From contig JAUVGS010000116.1 of NCBI GenBank assembly GCA_030593665.1, positions 1 to 6,839 of the forward strand: a stretch of DNA of 6,839 nucleotides, read 5' to 3'. How positions within the stretch are numbered: the stretch's first letter is position 1; the number at the start of each line of letters is the position of its first letter. The notes beneath the pieces were generated by a model, which had not been told where the DNA came from, searched no databases, and saw only the letters and a program-made list of their open reading frames with translations. This document shows, piece after piece, positions 6,617 through 6,839 of the stretch. Source of the stretch: Chitinivibrionales bacterium (GTDB lineage: Bacteria; Fibrobacterota; Chitinivibrionia; Chitinivibrionales; JANQEN01). The translations under genes were made by a program, and so were the position numbers.

Positions 6617-6839
6617 CTATTCGATATAGTCAGAAAATTGATATCGTAAAACAGAACGTTTCAACCTTGATAATGCAGCAACCTTAATCTGCCTGATCCG
6701 TTCTCTGGTTAAGTTTAATTGATCTCCGATTTCTGCAAGTGTATAGTATGTTTCCTCTTCTATGCCGAAATACAAACGTATTACCAATTGTTGCCGTTCA
6801 GAAAGAATATTTAAAAGTTTTTTAATTTTTTTTGTTTGA
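6617..6839 (-). CDS. Sigma-70 family RNA polymerase sigma factor, C-terminal region 4 (partial at right edge)
   Basis: Reading the minus strand from 6838 gives 73 residues to a TAG at 6619-6617. They include LSERQQLVIRLYFGIEEE, then TLAEIGDQLNLTRERIRQIK and AALSRLKRS. This is sigma region 4: the (L)-x-x-RxxxVI-x-x-x-(F)G segment and the region 4.2 helix-turn-helix with TRERIRQI, which reads the -35 element. It resembles RpoD/RpoS-type primary or group 2 sigma factors rather than short ECF factors. The tail after the HTH (VLRYQFSDYIE) differs from the RpoD end as I know it. Regions 1-3 and the start are beyond the window. It ends 118 bases ahead of ugd on the same strand, so read-through into ugd is possible. 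Confidence 0.88.
   Translation of the reverse strand, partial: QTKKIKKLLNILSERQQLVIRLYFGIEEETYYTLAEIGDQLNLTRERIRQIKVAALSRLKRSVLRYQFSDYIE

Overview
The window looks like a stretch of chromosome from an anaerobic or facultative, probably Gram-negative bacterium. It has a lipoprotein with a signal-peptidase-II-type N-terminus, moderate to low GC, AT-rich intergenic DNA, and selenium metabolism. No marker fixes the taxon. A planctomycete of the anammox type or a deltaproteobacterium-like lineage would fit, but that is a guess. The host must decode UGA as selenocysteine, because its own selD gene carries an in-frame UGA at the catalytic position followed by a bacterial SECIS-like hairpin.

Left part (1-1978). 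A truncated transposase N-terminus enters from the left edge. It is followed by a short GC-rich, foldable segment (about 203-270) of unknown nature. A tetratricopeptide-repeat protein lies on the minus strand (388-1371), with a good sigma-70-type promoter and an AT-rich dyad upstream. The roughly 600-base gap from 1372 to 1978 contains two tandem copies, with an 88-base period, of a long hairpin-forming repeat (1538-1718).

Centre (1979-4532, plus strand). This is a selenium-mobilisation operon: a cysteine desulfurase/selenocysteine lyase-like PLP enzyme, a possible 27-codon TTG-start mini-gene, a small Se/S-carrier-like DUF3343 protein, and selD. A simple working model is that the PLP enzyme releases selenium (or sulfur), the small Cys-containing protein passes it on, and SelD makes selenophosphate. 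The true selD start is at 3477. The TGA at 3531-3533 encodes Sec19, so a conventional call starting at ATG 3543 loses 22 residues, including the catalytic Sec and Lys.

Right part (4622-6839, minus strand). From right to left this holds the C-terminal end of a sigma-70 family factor (region 4, running off the right edge), a UDP-glucose 6-dehydrogenase that resembles animal UGDH more than the short bacterial enzymes, and a small lipoprotein of unknown function with its own likely promoter. The selenium operon and the lipoprotein gene converge at about 4533-4621.

The main result is the selenoprotein SelD with its SECIS. The hairpin repeats, the mini-gene and the GC-rich element at 203-270 are the least explained parts.
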